In this document: positions 55,673 through 64,000 of the stretch, in pieces
Position numbering within the stretch: the first letter of the stretch is position 1
How the letters are laid out: the number at the start of each line of letters is the position of its first letter
Origin: Paracoccus acridae
GTDB taxonomy: Bacteria > Pseudomonadota > Alphaproteobacteria > Rhodobacterales > Rhodobacteraceae
Length of the DNA: 64,000 bases
Direction: 5' to 3'
NCBI RefSeq assembly: GCF_014642735.1
Contig: NZ_BMIV01000001.1
Coordinates: 547,318-611,317, forward strand
Program-made: the position numbers and the translations under genes
The notes under the pieces: model-generated
What the model saw: the letters and a program-made list of their open reading frames with translations, nothing else
Told to the model about the DNA's origin: nothing
The model's database searches: none

Positions 55673-57168
55673 CGGGTAGGACTGTGGGGCAAGGCACGAA
55701 GACGCTGTCGCAGCTGGGGCTGCGGGCAAGGGACGGGCGCGACCCGGCCATCACCGGGCTGTCGCTGGACAGCCGCACCGTGAAGCCCGGCCACCTGTTC
55801 GCGGCCCTGCCGGGATCGGCGCTTCATGGCGCGGAATTCATCCCCTATGCCCTGCGGATGGAGGCGGGCGCCGTGCTGACCGACCGCGCCGGCGCCGAGA
55901 TGGCGGCCCAGGCGCTGTCGGGCTGGAATGGCGCGATCATCGTTGCCGAGGATCCGCGCGCCGCCTTGGCCGGTGCCGCCGCCCTGTGGTTCGAAGCGCA
56001 GCCCGACCATGTGGTGGCCGTCACCGGCACCTCGGGCAAGACCAGCGTCGCAAGCTTCACCCGCCAGATCTGGCAGCATGGGGGCCACAAGGCGATCAGC
56101 CTGGGCACGATGGGCGTGCAGGGCGACTATCAGGCCAAGCTGGCCCATACCACGCCCGACCCTCTGACCCTGCACCGCATCCTGGCCGAGGCCGCCGAGG
56201 CGGGCGTCACCCATGCCGCGATGGAGGCGTCCAGCCACGGCTTGGATCAGCGCCGCCTGGACGGCGTGCGGGTCGAGGCCGGGGCCTTCACGAACTTCAG
56301 CCAGGACCACCTGGATTACCACGCGGGCTTCGACGAATATTTCGCGGCCAAGGCGCTGCTGTTCAACCACATCCTGGAAGACGGCGCGGCGGCGGTCATC
56401 AACATCGACGGCGAACGCGGGCGGCAGATGCTGGACATCGCCACCGATCGCGGACTGGCCGTGACGACGGTCGGCACGGGTGAAAACGCCATGCTGCGGA
56501 TCCTGGGCCAGCGCTACGACGCGACGGGGCAGGATCTGCGGTTCTCGCTGATGGGCCAGCCGCATCTGGTGCGACTGCCGCTGATCGGCGGCTTCCAGGC
56601 GGAAAACGTGCTGGCGGCGATGGGCCTGGTGCTGGCCGCAGGCGATTCGGCCGAGGCCATCTTGCGCGCGCTGCCCGAACTGCACACCGTGCGGGGCCGG
56701 ATGCAGCTTGTCGCGCAGCGCGAGAACGGGGCCACGGTCTTTGTCGATTACGCCCACAAGCCCGGCGCCGTGGTGGCCGCGCTGCAATCGCTGCGCCCCC
56801 ATGTCATGGGCCGCATCGTCTGCATCATCGGGGCGGGCGGCGACCGCGACCGGGGCAAGCGCCCCCTGATGGGCGAGGCCGCGCGCCAGTTCGCCGATGT
56901 GGTCATCGTCACCGACGACAACCCCCGGACCGAGGATCCGGCCGCGATCCGCGCCGCCGTGATGGAAGGCGCCGGACCCGACGCCACCGAGGTCGGCGAC
57001 CGGGCCGAGGCGATCCTGCGCGGCGTCGATGCGCTGCTGCCGGGCGATGCGCTGTTGATCTGCGGCAAGGGCCACGAGACCGGCCAGATCATCGGCAACG
57101 ACGTTTACCCCTTCGACGATGCCGAACAGGCATCCGTCGCGGTTGCAGCACTGGACGGCAAGATATGA
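55669..57168 (+). CDS. murE: UDP-MurNAc-tripeptide ligase (MurE, meso-DAP adding)
   Basis: The 499-aa Mur ligase has the ATP loop VTGTSGKTSVASF (about residues 118-130) and VDYAHKPGAV. DDNPRTEDP carries the DNPR motif specific for meso-diaminopimelate. It adds meso-DAP to UDP-MurNAc-L-Ala-D-Glu in the cytoplasm. It is coupled by 4-bp overlaps to ftsI upstream and murF downstream. Confidence 0.97.
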   Translation: MTGRTVGQGTKTLSQLGLRARDGRDPAITGLSLDSRTVKPGHLFAALPGSALHGAEFIPYALRMEAGAVLTDRAGAEMAAQALSGWNGAIIVAEDPRAALAGAAALWFEAQPDHVVAVTGTSGKTSVASFTRQIWQHGGHKAISLGTMGVQGDYQAKLAHTTPDPLTLHRILAEAAEAGVTHAAMEASSHGLDQRRLDGVRVEAGAFTNFSQDHLDYHAGFDEYFAAKALLFNHILEDGAAAVINIDGERGRQMLDIATDRGLAVTTVGTGENAMLRILGQRYDATGQDLRFSLMGQPHLVRLPLIGGFQAENVLAAMGLVLAAGDSAEAILRALPELHTVRGRMQLVAQRENGATVFVDYAHKPGAVVAALQSLRPHVMGRIVCIIGAGGDRDRGKRPLMGEAARQFADVVIVTDDNPRTEDPAAIRAAVMEGAGPDATEVGDRAEAILRGVDALLPGDALLICGKGHETGQIIGNDVYPFDDAEQASVAVAALDGKI

Positions 57169-58547
57169 GCCTTTGGACAGCCGAGGAAGCCGCCGCCGCG
57201 ACGGGCGGGCGGGCGCAGGGCGATTGGGCGGCGACGGGCGTTTCCATCGACACGCGGACCATCCGCCCGGGCGATCTGTTCGTGGCGCTGAAGGACTTGC
57301 GCGACGGCCATGACTTCGTGGCCCAGGCGCTGGACAAGGGCGCGGCGGCGGCCCTGGTCAGCCGGATCCCCGATGGCGTGGCGGCGAACGCGCCGCTTCT
57401 GGTCGTGCCGGACGTGCTGGCGGCGTTGGAAGGGCTGGGCCGCGCCGGGCGCAGGCGCATGACCGGCAAGGTCGTGGCGATCACCGGCTCGGTCGGCAAG
57501 ACCTCGACCAAGGACATGGCGCGGGTCGCGCTGACCGGGCAGGGACGCATCCACGCGGCCGAGGCCAGCTACAACAACCACTGGGGCGTGCCGCTGACCC
57601 TGGCGCGGATGCCCCGCCACACCGATTTCGCCATCGTCGAGATCGGCATGAACCACCCCGGAGAGATCGCGCCCCTGTCGCGCCTCGCCCGTCCGCATGT
57701 GGCGATGATCACCACCGTCGCCGCCGCCCATCTGGAGGCCTTCGGCGCCATCGAGGGGATCGCGCGCGAAAAGGGCTCCATCTTCGAAGGCCTGGAACCC
57801 ATCGGCCACGCCATCCTGCCCGAGGATCTGCCGGTCACGCAAATCCTGCGCGACTGCGCGGATGCCGCCGGCGCCCTGGTCATGGGCTTTGGCCTCGACG
57901 GGCAGGCGAAGTTGGTGCAGGCCAGGACCGAAGACGGCGCCTTGAAATGCCGCGCCCGGATCGGTGGCGAGACCTTGGACTTCACCCTGCAGACCACTGG
58001 CAGCCATTTCGCGCTGAACGCGGTGGGCGTTCTGGCAGCACTTGGGGCCGCCGGCGCGGACCTGAAGGAAGCCGCCAAGCGTCTGGGCGACTGGCAGCCC
58101 CCGAAAGGGCGCGGCGCGGTCGAGGATCTGTCGGGCATCCGACTGATCGACGATGCCTATAACGCCAACCCGACCTCGCTTTCGGCGGGGCTTGCCACGC
58201 TGGTGGGGCTGGAAGGCGGACGCCGAGTCGCGATCCTGGGCGACATGCTGGAACTGGGCAGCGGCGAGATCGCCATGCATCGCGGCATGGCCGACGATCC
58301 TGCGATGGCCAAGGTGGATCTGGTCCACAGCGCGGGCCCCCGGATGCGCCACCTGCACGAGGCGCTGCCCCCCGCCAAGCGCGGCCTTTGGGCGCAAGAC
58401 GCCGCAGAACTGGCGGCGCGGGTGACCGATCTGGTCGCGCCCGGCGATATCGTGCTGGTGAAGGGGTCCAAGTCCTCGAAGATCTCGACCGTCGTTGACG
58501 CCCTGCGGAAAACGGCGCAGACGCCTGCACTTGATACGAAAGAATAA
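57165..58547 (+). CDS. murF: UDP-MurNAc-tripeptide:D-Ala-D-Ala ligase (MurF)
   Basis: The 460-aa Mur ligase has the ATP loop ITGSVGKTSTKDMA (about residues 106-119), IVEIGMNHPGEIAPL and LIDDAYNANPTS, all typical of MurF. It adds the D-Ala-D-Ala dipeptide to the tripeptide precursor. It overlaps murE by 4 bp and precedes mraY by 3 bp. Confidence 0.97.
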   Translation: MSLWTAEEAAAATGGRAQGDWAATGVSIDTRTIRPGDLFVALKDLRDGHDFVAQALDKGAAAALVSRIPDGVAANAPLLVVPDVLAALEGLGRAGRRRMTGKVVAITGSVGKTSTKDMARVALTGQGRIHAAEASYNNHWGVPLTLARMPRHTDFAIVEIGMNHPGEIAPLSRLARPHVAMITTVAAAHLEAFGAIEGIAREKGSIFEGLEPIGHAILPEDLPVTQILRDCADAAGALVMGFGLDGQAKLVQARTEDGALKCRARIGGETLDFTLQTTGSHFALNAVGVLAALGAAGADLKEAAKRLGDWQPPKGRGAVEDLSGIRLIDDAYNANPTSLSAGLATLVGLEGGRRVAILGDMLELGSGEIAMHRGMADDPAMAKVDLVHSAGPRMRHLHEALPPAKRGLWAQDAAELAARVTDLVAPGDIVLVKGSKSSKISTVVDALRKTAQTPALDTKE

Positions 58548-58550
58548 CCG

Positions 58551-59633
58551 ATGCTCTATTGGCTGAGCGGCCTTTCCGAAGGGGGCGACCTCTTCAACCT
58601 GTTTCGCTATATCACCTTCCGGGCAGGCGCGGCCTTCTTCACGGCGCTGATCTTCGGCTTCATCTTCGGCCGTCCGCTGATCAACTATCTGCGCCGGGTG
58701 CAGAAGAAGGGCCAGCCGATCCGCGATGACGGCCCCGAAGGCCATTTCGTCAAGGCTGGCACCCCCACGATGGGCGGCATCCTGATCCTGTCGGCGCTGT
58801 TCTTTTCCACGCTGCTCTGGGCGCGGCTGGACAACGGCTATGTCTGGATCGTGCTGCTGGTCACGGCGGGCTATGCCGCGATCGGCTTTGCCGACGATTA
58901 TGCCAAGGTCAGCAAGCAGAACACCAAGGGTGTGTCGGGCCGGGTGCGGATGTTGCTGGGTCTGGCGCTGGCCTTCGTCGCGGCGGCCTGGGCCATGTGG
59001 CTGCACCCGGCAGGCTTGACGGGGCAACTGGCGCTGCCGGTCTTCAAGGATGTGCTGGTGAACCTGTCGCTGGCCTTCATCCCCTTCGGGATGCTGGTGA
59101 TCGTGGGATCGGCCAATGCGGTGAACCTGACCGACGGCCTGGACGGGCTAGCGATCATGCCGGTGATGATCGCCGCAGGCACGCTGGGCGTCATCGCCTA
59201 TACCGTGGGCCGGGTGGACTTCACCGAATACCTGGGCGTCCACCACGTTCCCGGCACGGGCGAGATCCTGATCTTCGTCTCGGCGTTGATCGGCGGCGGG
59301 CTTGGCTTCCTGTGGTATAATGCGCCGCCCGCCGCCGTCTTCATGGGCGACACGGGATCGCTGGCCCTGGGTGGCGCGCTTGGCGCCATCGCGGTGGTGA
59401 CCAAGCACGAGATCGTGCTGGCCATCGTCGGTGGCCTCTTCGTGGTCGAGGCGCTGTCGGTCATCATCCAGGTCGCCTATTTCAAGCGCACAGGCCGCCG
59501 CGTCTTCCTGATGGCGCCGATCCACCACCATTTCGAAAAGAAAGGCTGGGGCGAGGCGCAGATCGTCATCCGCTTCTGGATCATCGCCCTGGTGCTGGCG
59601 CTGATCGGGCTTGCGACGCTGAAGCTTCGCTGA
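58551..59633 (+). CDS. mraY: Phospho-MurNAc-pentapeptide transferase (MraY)
   Basis: The 360-aa integral membrane protein has about ten helices. It shows the catalytic aspartates in GFADDYAKV, the [10 protein letters not shown] motif and [13 protein letters not shown] near the C-terminus. It makes lipid I from UDP-MurNAc-pentapeptide and undecaprenyl phosphate. It follows murF in the usual order. Downstream is a reversed copy of the dispersed palindromic element. Confidence 0.97.
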   Translation: MLYWLSGLSEGGDLFNLFRYITFRAGAAFFTALIFGFIFGRPLINYLRRVQKKGQPIRDDGPEGHFVKAGTPTMGGILILSALFFSTLLWARLDNGYVWIVLLVTAGYAAIGFADDYAKVSKQNTKGVSGRVRMLLGLALAFVAAAWAMWLHPAGLTGQLALPVFKDVLVNLSLAFIPFGMLVIVGSANAVNLTDGLDGLAIMPVMIAAGTLGVIAYTVGRVDFTEYLGVHHVPGTGEILIFVSALIGGGLGFLWYNAPPAAVFMGDTGSLALGGALGAIAVVTKHEIVLAIVGGLFVVEALSVIIQVAYFKRTGRRVFLMAPIHHHFEKKGWGEAQIVIRFWIIALVLALIGLATLKLR

Positions 59634-59634
59634 T

Positions 59635-59694
59635 CTTCATTCTGGCATAAATATCCTCGGGGGTCCGGGGGCAGACAGCCCCCGGCTTGGTTTG
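59635..59694 (-). repeat. Dispersed palindromic element, copy E (inside the dcw cluster)
   Basis: On the minus strand: a CCGGGGGCTGTCTGCCCCCGG hairpin (9-bp core), ACCCCCGAGGATATTTATG, then CCAGAATGAAGA. Unlike the other five copies, its GGATATTT end points towards the preceding gene (mraY) rather than away from it. It fills nearly all of the mraY-murD intergenic space. Confidence 0.8.
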
Positions 59695-59707
59695 AAAGGC
59701 CGTGCTG

Positions 59708-61111
59708 ATGATTCCTGTCCAAGGTGTCGAAGGACAAACCATCGCCGTTCTGGGCCTGGGCCGATCCGGCAAGGCGACGGCTGCGGCCCTGGCGGCCGGC
59801 GGCGCGACAGTGATTGCCTGGGACGACGGCAATGACACGAGGGAAGCCGCCGCAGCCGATGGCCTGACCATCGCCGACCTGACGCGGGACGATGCCTGGG
59901 CGGGGGTCGCCGCGCTGATCACCAGCCCCGGCATCCCGCATCTTTACCCGAAACCGCATCCGGTGATCGCCAAGGCCTATGCCCTGGGCGTCCCGGTGGA
60001 CAACGACATCGGCCTGTTCTTCCGCAGCTATGCCACGGCCGACTGGGAGGGCTTCGACCGCGCCCCCCGCGTGATCGCCGTCACCGGGTCGAACGGCAAA
60101 TCGACCACGACCGCGCTGATCCACCATATCCTCGACCAATCGGGCCGTCCCACGCAGATGGGCGGCAATATCGGCACGGGCGTGCTGTCCCTGGAACCAG
60201 CCATCGACGGAGAGGTCGTGGTGCTGGAACTGTCCAGCTATCAGACCGAACTGGCCCGCGCGCTGACGCCCGATGTCGCGGTCTTCACCAACCTGTCGCC
60301 CGACCACTTGGATCGCCATGGCGGCCCTGGCGGCTATTTCGCGGGCAAGCGGCGCCTGTTCGCGGAAGGCGGTCCCGACCGTGCGGTGATCGGCATTGAC
60401 GAAATCGAGGGCCTGTATCTGGCAAACCAGCTGTCGATGGGTCCGGCCGATGACAGGGTGATCCGCGTCTCATCGGGACAAAAGCTGGACGGAGGGGCCT
60501 GGTCCGTCTTCGCGCGCAAGGGCTTTCTGTGCGAATACCGCAAAGGGCGGCAGGCGGCGTCCATCGACCTGCGAGAGATTCGCGGCCTGCCTGGCGCACA
60601 TAACCATCAGAATGCCTGCGCCGCATACGCGGCCTGCCGAGCCATTGGCCTTGCGCCTCGAGAAATCGAGTCGGCCTTCCACAGCTTCGCCGGCCTGCCG
60701 CATCGCAGCCAGATCGTCGCGGAAATCGACGGCGTGCGTTACGTCAACGATTCCAAGGCCACCAATGTCGATGCGGCAGCCAAGGCGTTGCAGGCCTTCG
60801 ACCGGATCCGCTGGATCGCCGGTGGCCTGGGCAAGGAGGGCGGGATCGCTGACCTGGCACCCCATCTGGGCCGCGTGGCCAAGGCCTACCTGATCGGCCA
60901 TTCCGCTCGCGATTTCGCGCTGGAAATCGGCCAGACCCCTTACGAAATCGCTGAAACCATGGAAGCCGCCGTGGCCCACGCGGCCTCCGAAGCCCAGCCG
61001 GGGGATACGGTGCTGCTGGCCCCCGCTGCCGCCAGCTTCGACCAGTATCCGAACTTCGAAAAGCGCGGTGAGCATTTCACCGACCTGGTGAAGGCTTTGG
61101 CGCTGCGCTGA
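59708..61111 (+). CDS. murD: UDP-MurNAc-L-alanine:D-glutamate ligase (MurD)
   Basis: The 467-aa Mur ligase has the N-terminal UMP-binding [16 protein letters not shown], the ATP loop [16 protein letters not shown] and [17 protein letters not shown]. It adds D-glutamate to UDP-MurNAc-L-Ala. The ATG at 59708 has AAAGG 8 bases upstream; a GTG at 59702 is less well placed. It is the last cell-wall gene of the cluster here: ftsW and murG do not follow. Confidence 0.97.
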   Translation: MIPVQGVEGQTIAVLGLGRSGKATAAALAAGGATVIAWDDGNDTREAAAADGLTIADLTRDDAWAGVAALITSPGIPHLYPKPHPVIAKAYALGVPVDNDIGLFFRSYATADWEGFDRAPRVIAVTGSNGKSTTTALIHHILDQSGRPTQMGGNIGTGVLSLEPAIDGEVVVLELSSYQTELARALTPDVAVFTNLSPDHLDRHGGPGGYFAGKRRLFAEGGPDRAVIGIDEIEGLYLANQLSMGPADDRVIRVSSGQKLDGGAWSVFARKGFLCEYRKGRQAASIDLREIRGLPGAHNHQNACAAYAACRAIGLAPREIESAFHSFAGLPHRSQIVAEIDGVRYVNDSKATNVDAAAKALQAFDRIRWIAGGLGKEGGIADLAPHLGRVAKAYLIGHSARDFALEIGQTPYEIAETMEAAVAHAASEAQPGDTVLLAPAAASFDQYPNFEKRGEHFTDLVKALALR

Positions 61112-61183
61112 GGGCTGCGGGGCAGGGGGCTTTCAGCCCCCGTCGCTTCGCGACTCCCCCGAGGATATTTGCTCACAGAAGAT
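61112..61183 (+). repeat. Dispersed palindromic element, copy F
   Basis: Directly after the murD stop: a GGGGGCTTTCAGCCCCC hairpin, a second hairpin GTCGCTTCGCGAC, CCCCCGAGGATATTTGC, then TCACAGAAGATGG. The second hairpin makes it the closest relative of copy A. It lies at the point where the dcw gene order breaks off. Confidence 0.8.
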
Positions 61184-61188
61184 GGTCG

Positions 61189-61974
61189 TCAGGACCAACT
61201 TGGCGGCCGCTTTTCCAGGAAGGCCGTCATCCCCTCGGCCGTGTCGGGCAGCAGGATGTTCTGGCACATCGCCGCACCGGACGCCGCATAGGCTTCTGCG
61301 AGGCCAAGCCGCAACTGGTCGTGAAAGGCGCGCTTGCCCAGGCGGACAGCGGCAGGAAGCTTCGCGGCGATGGTCGCGGCCATGCCCATCGTCGTCTCGG
61401 TCAAGGAACCGGCCGCCACGACGCGGTTGACCAGACCCAGCTCCCTGGCGCGGGCCGCATCGATGAATTCGCCCGTCGTCAGCATCTCGAAGGCGGCCTT
61501 GGGCGGGACTGCGCGGGTCAGGGCGACCATCGGGGTCGAGCAGAACAGGCCGATATTGATGCCGTTGACCCCGAAACGCGCCCCTTCCGCCGCGACCGCC
61601 ATGTCGCAGGACGCGACCAGCTGGCATCCTGCGGCGGTGGCGATGCCCTGGACCTCGGCGATGACCGGCTGGGGCAAGGCGGGGATCATCTGCATCATCC
61701 GGGCGCAGCGGTCGAACAGATCCGCGAAGGCTGCGGCCCCGCCATCCTCATCCCCGCGCGCAGCCTGCATCTGCCGCAGGTCGTGGCCCGCGCAAAAGGC
61801 CTTGCCGCTGGCTGCCAGAACGACCACGCGGACTTCGTCATCGCCCCCGATCCGGTCCAGTTCCCCCGTCAGCGCCGCGATCATTTCGGCAGACAGGGCG
61901 TTGTAGTTGCCAGGACTGTTCAACACCAACCGCGCGATCGCGCCGCTGTCCTGCCGTTCGATCAGCTCTGCCAT
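61189..61974 (-). CDS. Enoyl-CoA hydratase/isomerase family protein
   Basis: The 261-aa crotonase-fold protein has KAFCAGHDLRQM (oxyanion-hole glycine region), IAEVQGIATAAGCQLVASCD and GLVNRVVAAGSL. The catalytic glutamate position after the second stretch is replaced by FGVNGINIGLFCSTP, the pattern of ECHDC3-like members. The substrate is unknown. The ATG at 61974 has AGAGAGATCAAG upstream. It is transcribed against murD and divergent from the thioesterase gene. Confidence 0.88.
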   Translation of the reverse strand: MAELIERQDSGAIARLVLNSPGNYNALSAEMIAALTGELDRIGGDDEVRVVVLAASGKAFCAGHDLRQMQAARGDEDGGAAAFADLFDRCARMMQMIPALPQPVIAEVQGIATAAGCQLVASCDMAVAAEGARFGVNGINIGLFCSTPMVALTRAVPPKAAFEMLTTGEFIDAARARELGLVNRVVAAGSLTETTMGMAATIAAKLPAAVRLGKRAFHDQLRLGLAEAYAASGAAMCQNILLPDTAEGMTAFLEKRPPSWS

Positions 61975-62031
61975 CTTGATCTCTCTCCCTCTTTGTCGAA
62001 ACCCTATGCCGCGGCAAGCACAGGGGAAAGC

Positions 62032-62472
62032 ATGGATATCGTCATGGACGCGCAGGCGCTGAACGCCTTTCTGGAACGGGACTTCCCGCAGGTGGCCGAG
62101 GATCACCGTGTCGAATCCGTCGGCCCGGGCCGGCTGGTCGCGCGCTTGCGGGTCAATGACCGGCATTTGCGTCCGGGCGGCACCGTTGGCGGGCCGTCGA
62201 TCTTCGCTTTGGCCGACGTCGCCATCTATTGCGCGATCCTGTCGAGGATCGGGCCGGTGGCGCTTGCGGTGACCACCAATGCCACGGTCGATTTCATGCG
62301 GAAACCCGCTGCGGGGCGCGACCTTCTGGCGGAGTGCCGCATCCTCAAGCTGGGCCGCAGCCTGGCGGTGGTCGAGGCCCTGATCTTTTCCGACGGGGAA
62401 GACGAGCCGGCGGCGCGTTGTTCGATGACCTATTCGATTCCCCCGAAACGACCGCAAAACAGCGCATTATGA
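62032..62472 (+). CDS. PaaI-type hot-dog thioesterase
   Basis: The 146-aa protein has the PaaI thioesterase pattern: LRPGGTVGGPSIFALADVAI with the HGG-like loop and helix, and ATVDFMRKPAAGRDLLAEC. The usual HGG is PGG/VGG here. It presumably hydrolyses an acyl-CoA; it is divergent from the enoyl-CoA hydratase gene, so a shared acyl-CoA pathway is possible. GGGGAAAG precedes the ATG at 62032; another ATG follows at 62044. Confidence 0.85.
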   Translation: MDIVMDAQALNAFLERDFPQVAEDHRVESVGPGRLVARLRVNDRHLRPGGTVGGPSIFALADVAIYCAILSRIGPVALAVTTNATVDFMRKPAAGRDLLAECRILKLGRSLAVVEALIFSDGEDEPAARCSMTYSIPPKRPQNSAL

Positions 62473-62537
62473 TGTGGTATTTTAATACCTAAATCTCAAC
62501 ACCTTGATGTTACTTGATTTAAACACCGCAGTTGCGC

Positions 62538-62566
62538 TTGACGCGCGTGCCGCGATCTTCGATATA
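62538..62566 (+). promoter_or_regulatory. Sigma-70-type promoter of rplM-rpsI
   Basis: TTGACG (62538-62543), a 17-bp spacer and GATATA (62561-62566) lie 40 bp before rplM. It is the clearest vegetative promoter in the window. The AT-rich palindrome GGTATT-tt-AATACC (62476-62489) lies about 50 bp upstream. Confidence 0.75.
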
Positions 62567-62605
62567 CCGCCATCTCGAAATTTTGCGACCCTGAAGGGAC
62601 GAAAG

Positions 62606-63070
62606 ATGAAAACCTATACCGCGAAACCGGCGGAGATCGAGAAGAAGTGGATCCTGATCGACGCCGAGGGTGTCGTTCTGGGCCGCCTCGCCACGATCGT
62701 CGCCAATCGCCTGCGCGGCAAGCACAAGCCGACCTTCACCCCCCACATGGACATGGGTGACAACGTCATCATCATCAACGCCGACAAGGTGCAGATGACG
62801 GGCAACAAGCGCGATGACAAGAAATACTACTGGCACACCGGCCATCCGGGCGGCATCAAGCACCGCACCGCGCGCCAGGTCCTGGAAGGCGCCCATCCCG
62901 AGCGCGTGGTGATCAAGGCCGTCGAGCGCATGATCAGCCGCAACAAGCTGGGCAAGCAGCAGATGACCCATCTGCGCGTCTATGCCGGTGCCGAGCATCC
63001 GCATGAAGCGCAGCAGCCCGAAGTTCTGGACGTCAAGGTCCTGAACGCCAAGAACACCCGGAGCGCGTGA
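62606..63070 (+). CDS. rplM: 50S ribosomal protein L13
   Basis: The 154-aa protein starts [20 protein letters not shown] and contains [30 protein letters not shown] and [17 protein letters not shown]. The ATG at 62606 has GGGACGAAAG upstream; the frame is open to 62504 but that region holds the promoter. It is followed by rpsI after 2 bp. Confidence 0.97.
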   Translation: MKTYTAKPAEIEKKWILIDAEGVVLGRLATIVANRLRGKHKPTFTPHMDMGDNVIIINADKVQMTGNKRDDKKYYWHTGHPGGIKHRTARQVLEGAHPERVVIKAVERMISRNKLGKQQMTHLRVYAGAEHPHEAQQPEVLDVKVLNAKNTRSA

Positions 63071-63072
63071 TT

Positions 63073-63579
63073 ATGGCCGAAGACATCAAAAGCCTCGACG
63101 ATCTGAAATCCGTCGTGTCGGGCAGTGCCGCCGCCGTGGCCGAAGCCCCCGTCCGCCGCGAAGCGCAGCGCGACAGCCAGGGTCGTTCCTATGCGACCGG
63201 CAAGCGCAAGGATGCCGTTGCCCGCGTCTGGGTGAAGGCCGGTTCCGGCAAGTTCCTCATCCGCAACAACAAGGGCGAGTATGTGGATTATACGCAATAC
63301 TTCGCCCGCCCCGTCCTGCAGATGATCCTGCGCCAGCCCTTCGACATCGCCGGTGTTGCTGGCCAGTACGATGTCATGGCCACCGTCAGCGGCGGCGGTC
63401 TGTCGGGTCAGGCAGGCGCCGTGAAGCATGGCATCAGCCAGGCGCTGCAACTGCACGAACCCAGCCTGCGCGCCGCATTGAAGGCCGCCGGCTTCCTGAC
63501 CCGCGACTCGCGCGTCGTCGAACGGAAGAAATACGGCAGGGCCAAGGCTCGCCGCAGCTTCCAGTTCTCGAAGCGCTGA
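63073..63579 (+). CDS. rpsI: 30S ribosomal protein S9
   Basis: The 168-aa protein has an N-terminal extension of about 35 residues, then the S9 core [38 protein letters not shown], and ends [17 protein letters not shown], whose basic tail reaches the P-site tRNA. The ATG at 63073 is preferred over a GTG at 63067 overlapping the rplM stop. A strong terminator follows. Confidence 0.97.
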   Translation: MAEDIKSLDDLKSVVSGSAAAVAEAPVRREAQRDSQGRSYATGKRKDAVARVWVKAGSGKFLIRNNKGEYVDYTQYFARPVLQMILRQPFDIAGVAGQYDVMATVSGGGLSGQAGAVKHGISQALQLHEPSLRAALKAAGFLTRDSRVVERKKYGRAKARRSFQFSKR

Positions 63580-63599
63580 TCCCGGCGACATGCATTTCC

Positions 63600-63634
63600 A
63601 AAAGGCGCGACCTGCAAGGGTCGCGCCTTTTTCC
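63600..63634 (+). terminator. Intrinsic terminator after rpsI
   Basis: A 13-bp perfect stem, AAAAGGCGCGACC (63600-63612) with GGTCGCGCCTTTT (63619-63631), and a 6-nt loop, continuing into TTCCTTT. It ends the rplM-rpsI operon. Confidence 0.9.
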
Positions 63635-63639
63635 TTTCC

Positions 63640-64000
63640 GCCATGCCACCGATTCTTCATCCGTGCGTTACCGGCACAGGGGAAACTGCCTGGATCATGG
63701 GCAAGGAGACGATTCCCGGACCCGAAACAGCAAGAGGAGCGTGCGGAACGGCGGAATCGGGTTAGGATGAAGCAGGGGATCCGCCCTGGAACCGGGTGAG
63801 GGGCCAGCGGCACTCATTCCGGCAAGAAGGGCGAGACCCCAGATTTTAGTTCAGAAACATGGTCTTGCAAGAAAGTCTCTTGCAAGGTCGAAATTCCCTC
63901 TTGCCCTCCCCCTCTCTCCTTCGTAAATACCGCTTCACCGAAGGCGGGAACGCTGGAGGGGGCGGAACGGGAAGCGGGATCGCGGAAGGTTCCGGAGACA
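63640..64000. other. Intergenic region at the window end
   Basis: About 360 bp without a convincing gene. The only clear structure is a direct repeat of the palindrome CTTGCAAG (63864-63871 and 63879-63886). The composition is less coding-like than the rest, and several stretches are purine- or pyrimidine-rich. It is probably the upstream region of a gene beyond the window. Confidence 0.5.
63864..63886. promoter_or_regulatory. Paired CTTGCAAG palindromes
   Basis: TCTTGCAAG occurs twice, 15 bp centre to centre, each containing the 8-bp palindrome CTTGCAAG. Paired TTGCAA motifs resemble sites of RamB/PccR-type (ScfR) regulators of acyl-CoA and acetate metabolism. The target gene would lie outside the window. 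Confidence 0.4.

Noticed and set aside
61321..62472. A 383-codon plus-strand frame extending the thioesterase upstream
   Set aside because: The upstream part is antisense to the enoyl-CoA hydratase gene. The thioesterase start at 62032 has a good ribosome site and family-typical length.

Overview
The window is a high-GC, gene-dense chromosomal segment of an alphaproteobacterium of the Rhodobacteraceae, most likely Paracoccus or a close relative. The evidence is the oxidase block ctaC-ctaB-small membrane protein-ctaG-ctaE-surf1 followed by thrC and an M16 peptidase, the ethylmalonyl-CoA pathway pair ccr/ecm, a MipZ division ATPase, E1-alpha/E1-beta pyruvate dehydrogenase with a lipoyl domain on E1-beta, a meso-DAP type MurE, and a DUF1127 gene followed by CCUCCUCCC stem-loops. 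The genus is inferred from gene content; no 16S or tRNA gene is present.

Layout. 1-3.1 kb: tolA (cut by the window edge), tolR, tolQ, ybgC and an unknown gene, all on the minus strand. 3.2-9.4 kb: succinyl-CoA:3-ketoacid transferase (scoAB), a prephenate dehydrogenase-like gene, topA and dprA. 9.4-18.5 kb: tldD, then the cytochrome aa3 subunit and assembly genes, surf1, thrC, an M16 peptidase and a GNAT. 18.5-25.6 kb: an FAD oxidase, apt, a flavin reductase, a GNAT overlapping an EcsC protein, a RecD-like helicase and gdhA. 25.7-29.9 kb: two tandem four-cysteine small proteins, then divergent ccr and ecm. 30-35 kb: rpmE, rplS, trmD, rimM, rpsP, chorismate mutase, ffh and azoR. 35-43.6 kb: LysR, an AhpD-like protein, an EamA transporter, mipZ, an RND pump with its adaptor, and a PfpI protein. 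43.7-49.1 kb: pdhA-pdhB-pdhC, ftsB, rlmJ and a Tudor-like small protein. 49.1-50 kb: the DUF1127/CcsR-like sRNA array. 50.3-61.1 kb: mrp, a long leader, and the division/cell-wall cluster mraZ-rsmH-ftsL-ftsI-murE-murF-mraY-murD. 61.2-63.6 kb: an enoyl-CoA hydratase, a PaaI-type thioesterase, rplM and rpsI. Most genes are packed with ATGA- or TGATG-type overlaps that suggest translational coupling.

The most striking element is at 49120-49752. Fourteen copies of a GGGAGGAGG-type motif (CCTCCTCCC on the minus strand) lie one after another, nearly all in the loops of GC-rich stem-loops, directly downstream of a DUF1127 gene. This has the architecture of the stress-induced CcsR sRNAs of Rhodobacter (four copies there), but is much larger and contains an internal tandem duplication of about 181 bp. 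A second RNA candidate is the roughly 500-nt mraZ leader, which ends in a terminator-like hairpin as in the UpsM sRNA of Rhodobacter. Six copies of a dispersed palindromic element ending in GGATATT(T) punctuate gene ends across the window. No prophage, transposase, CRISPR array, rRNA or tRNA gene was found.
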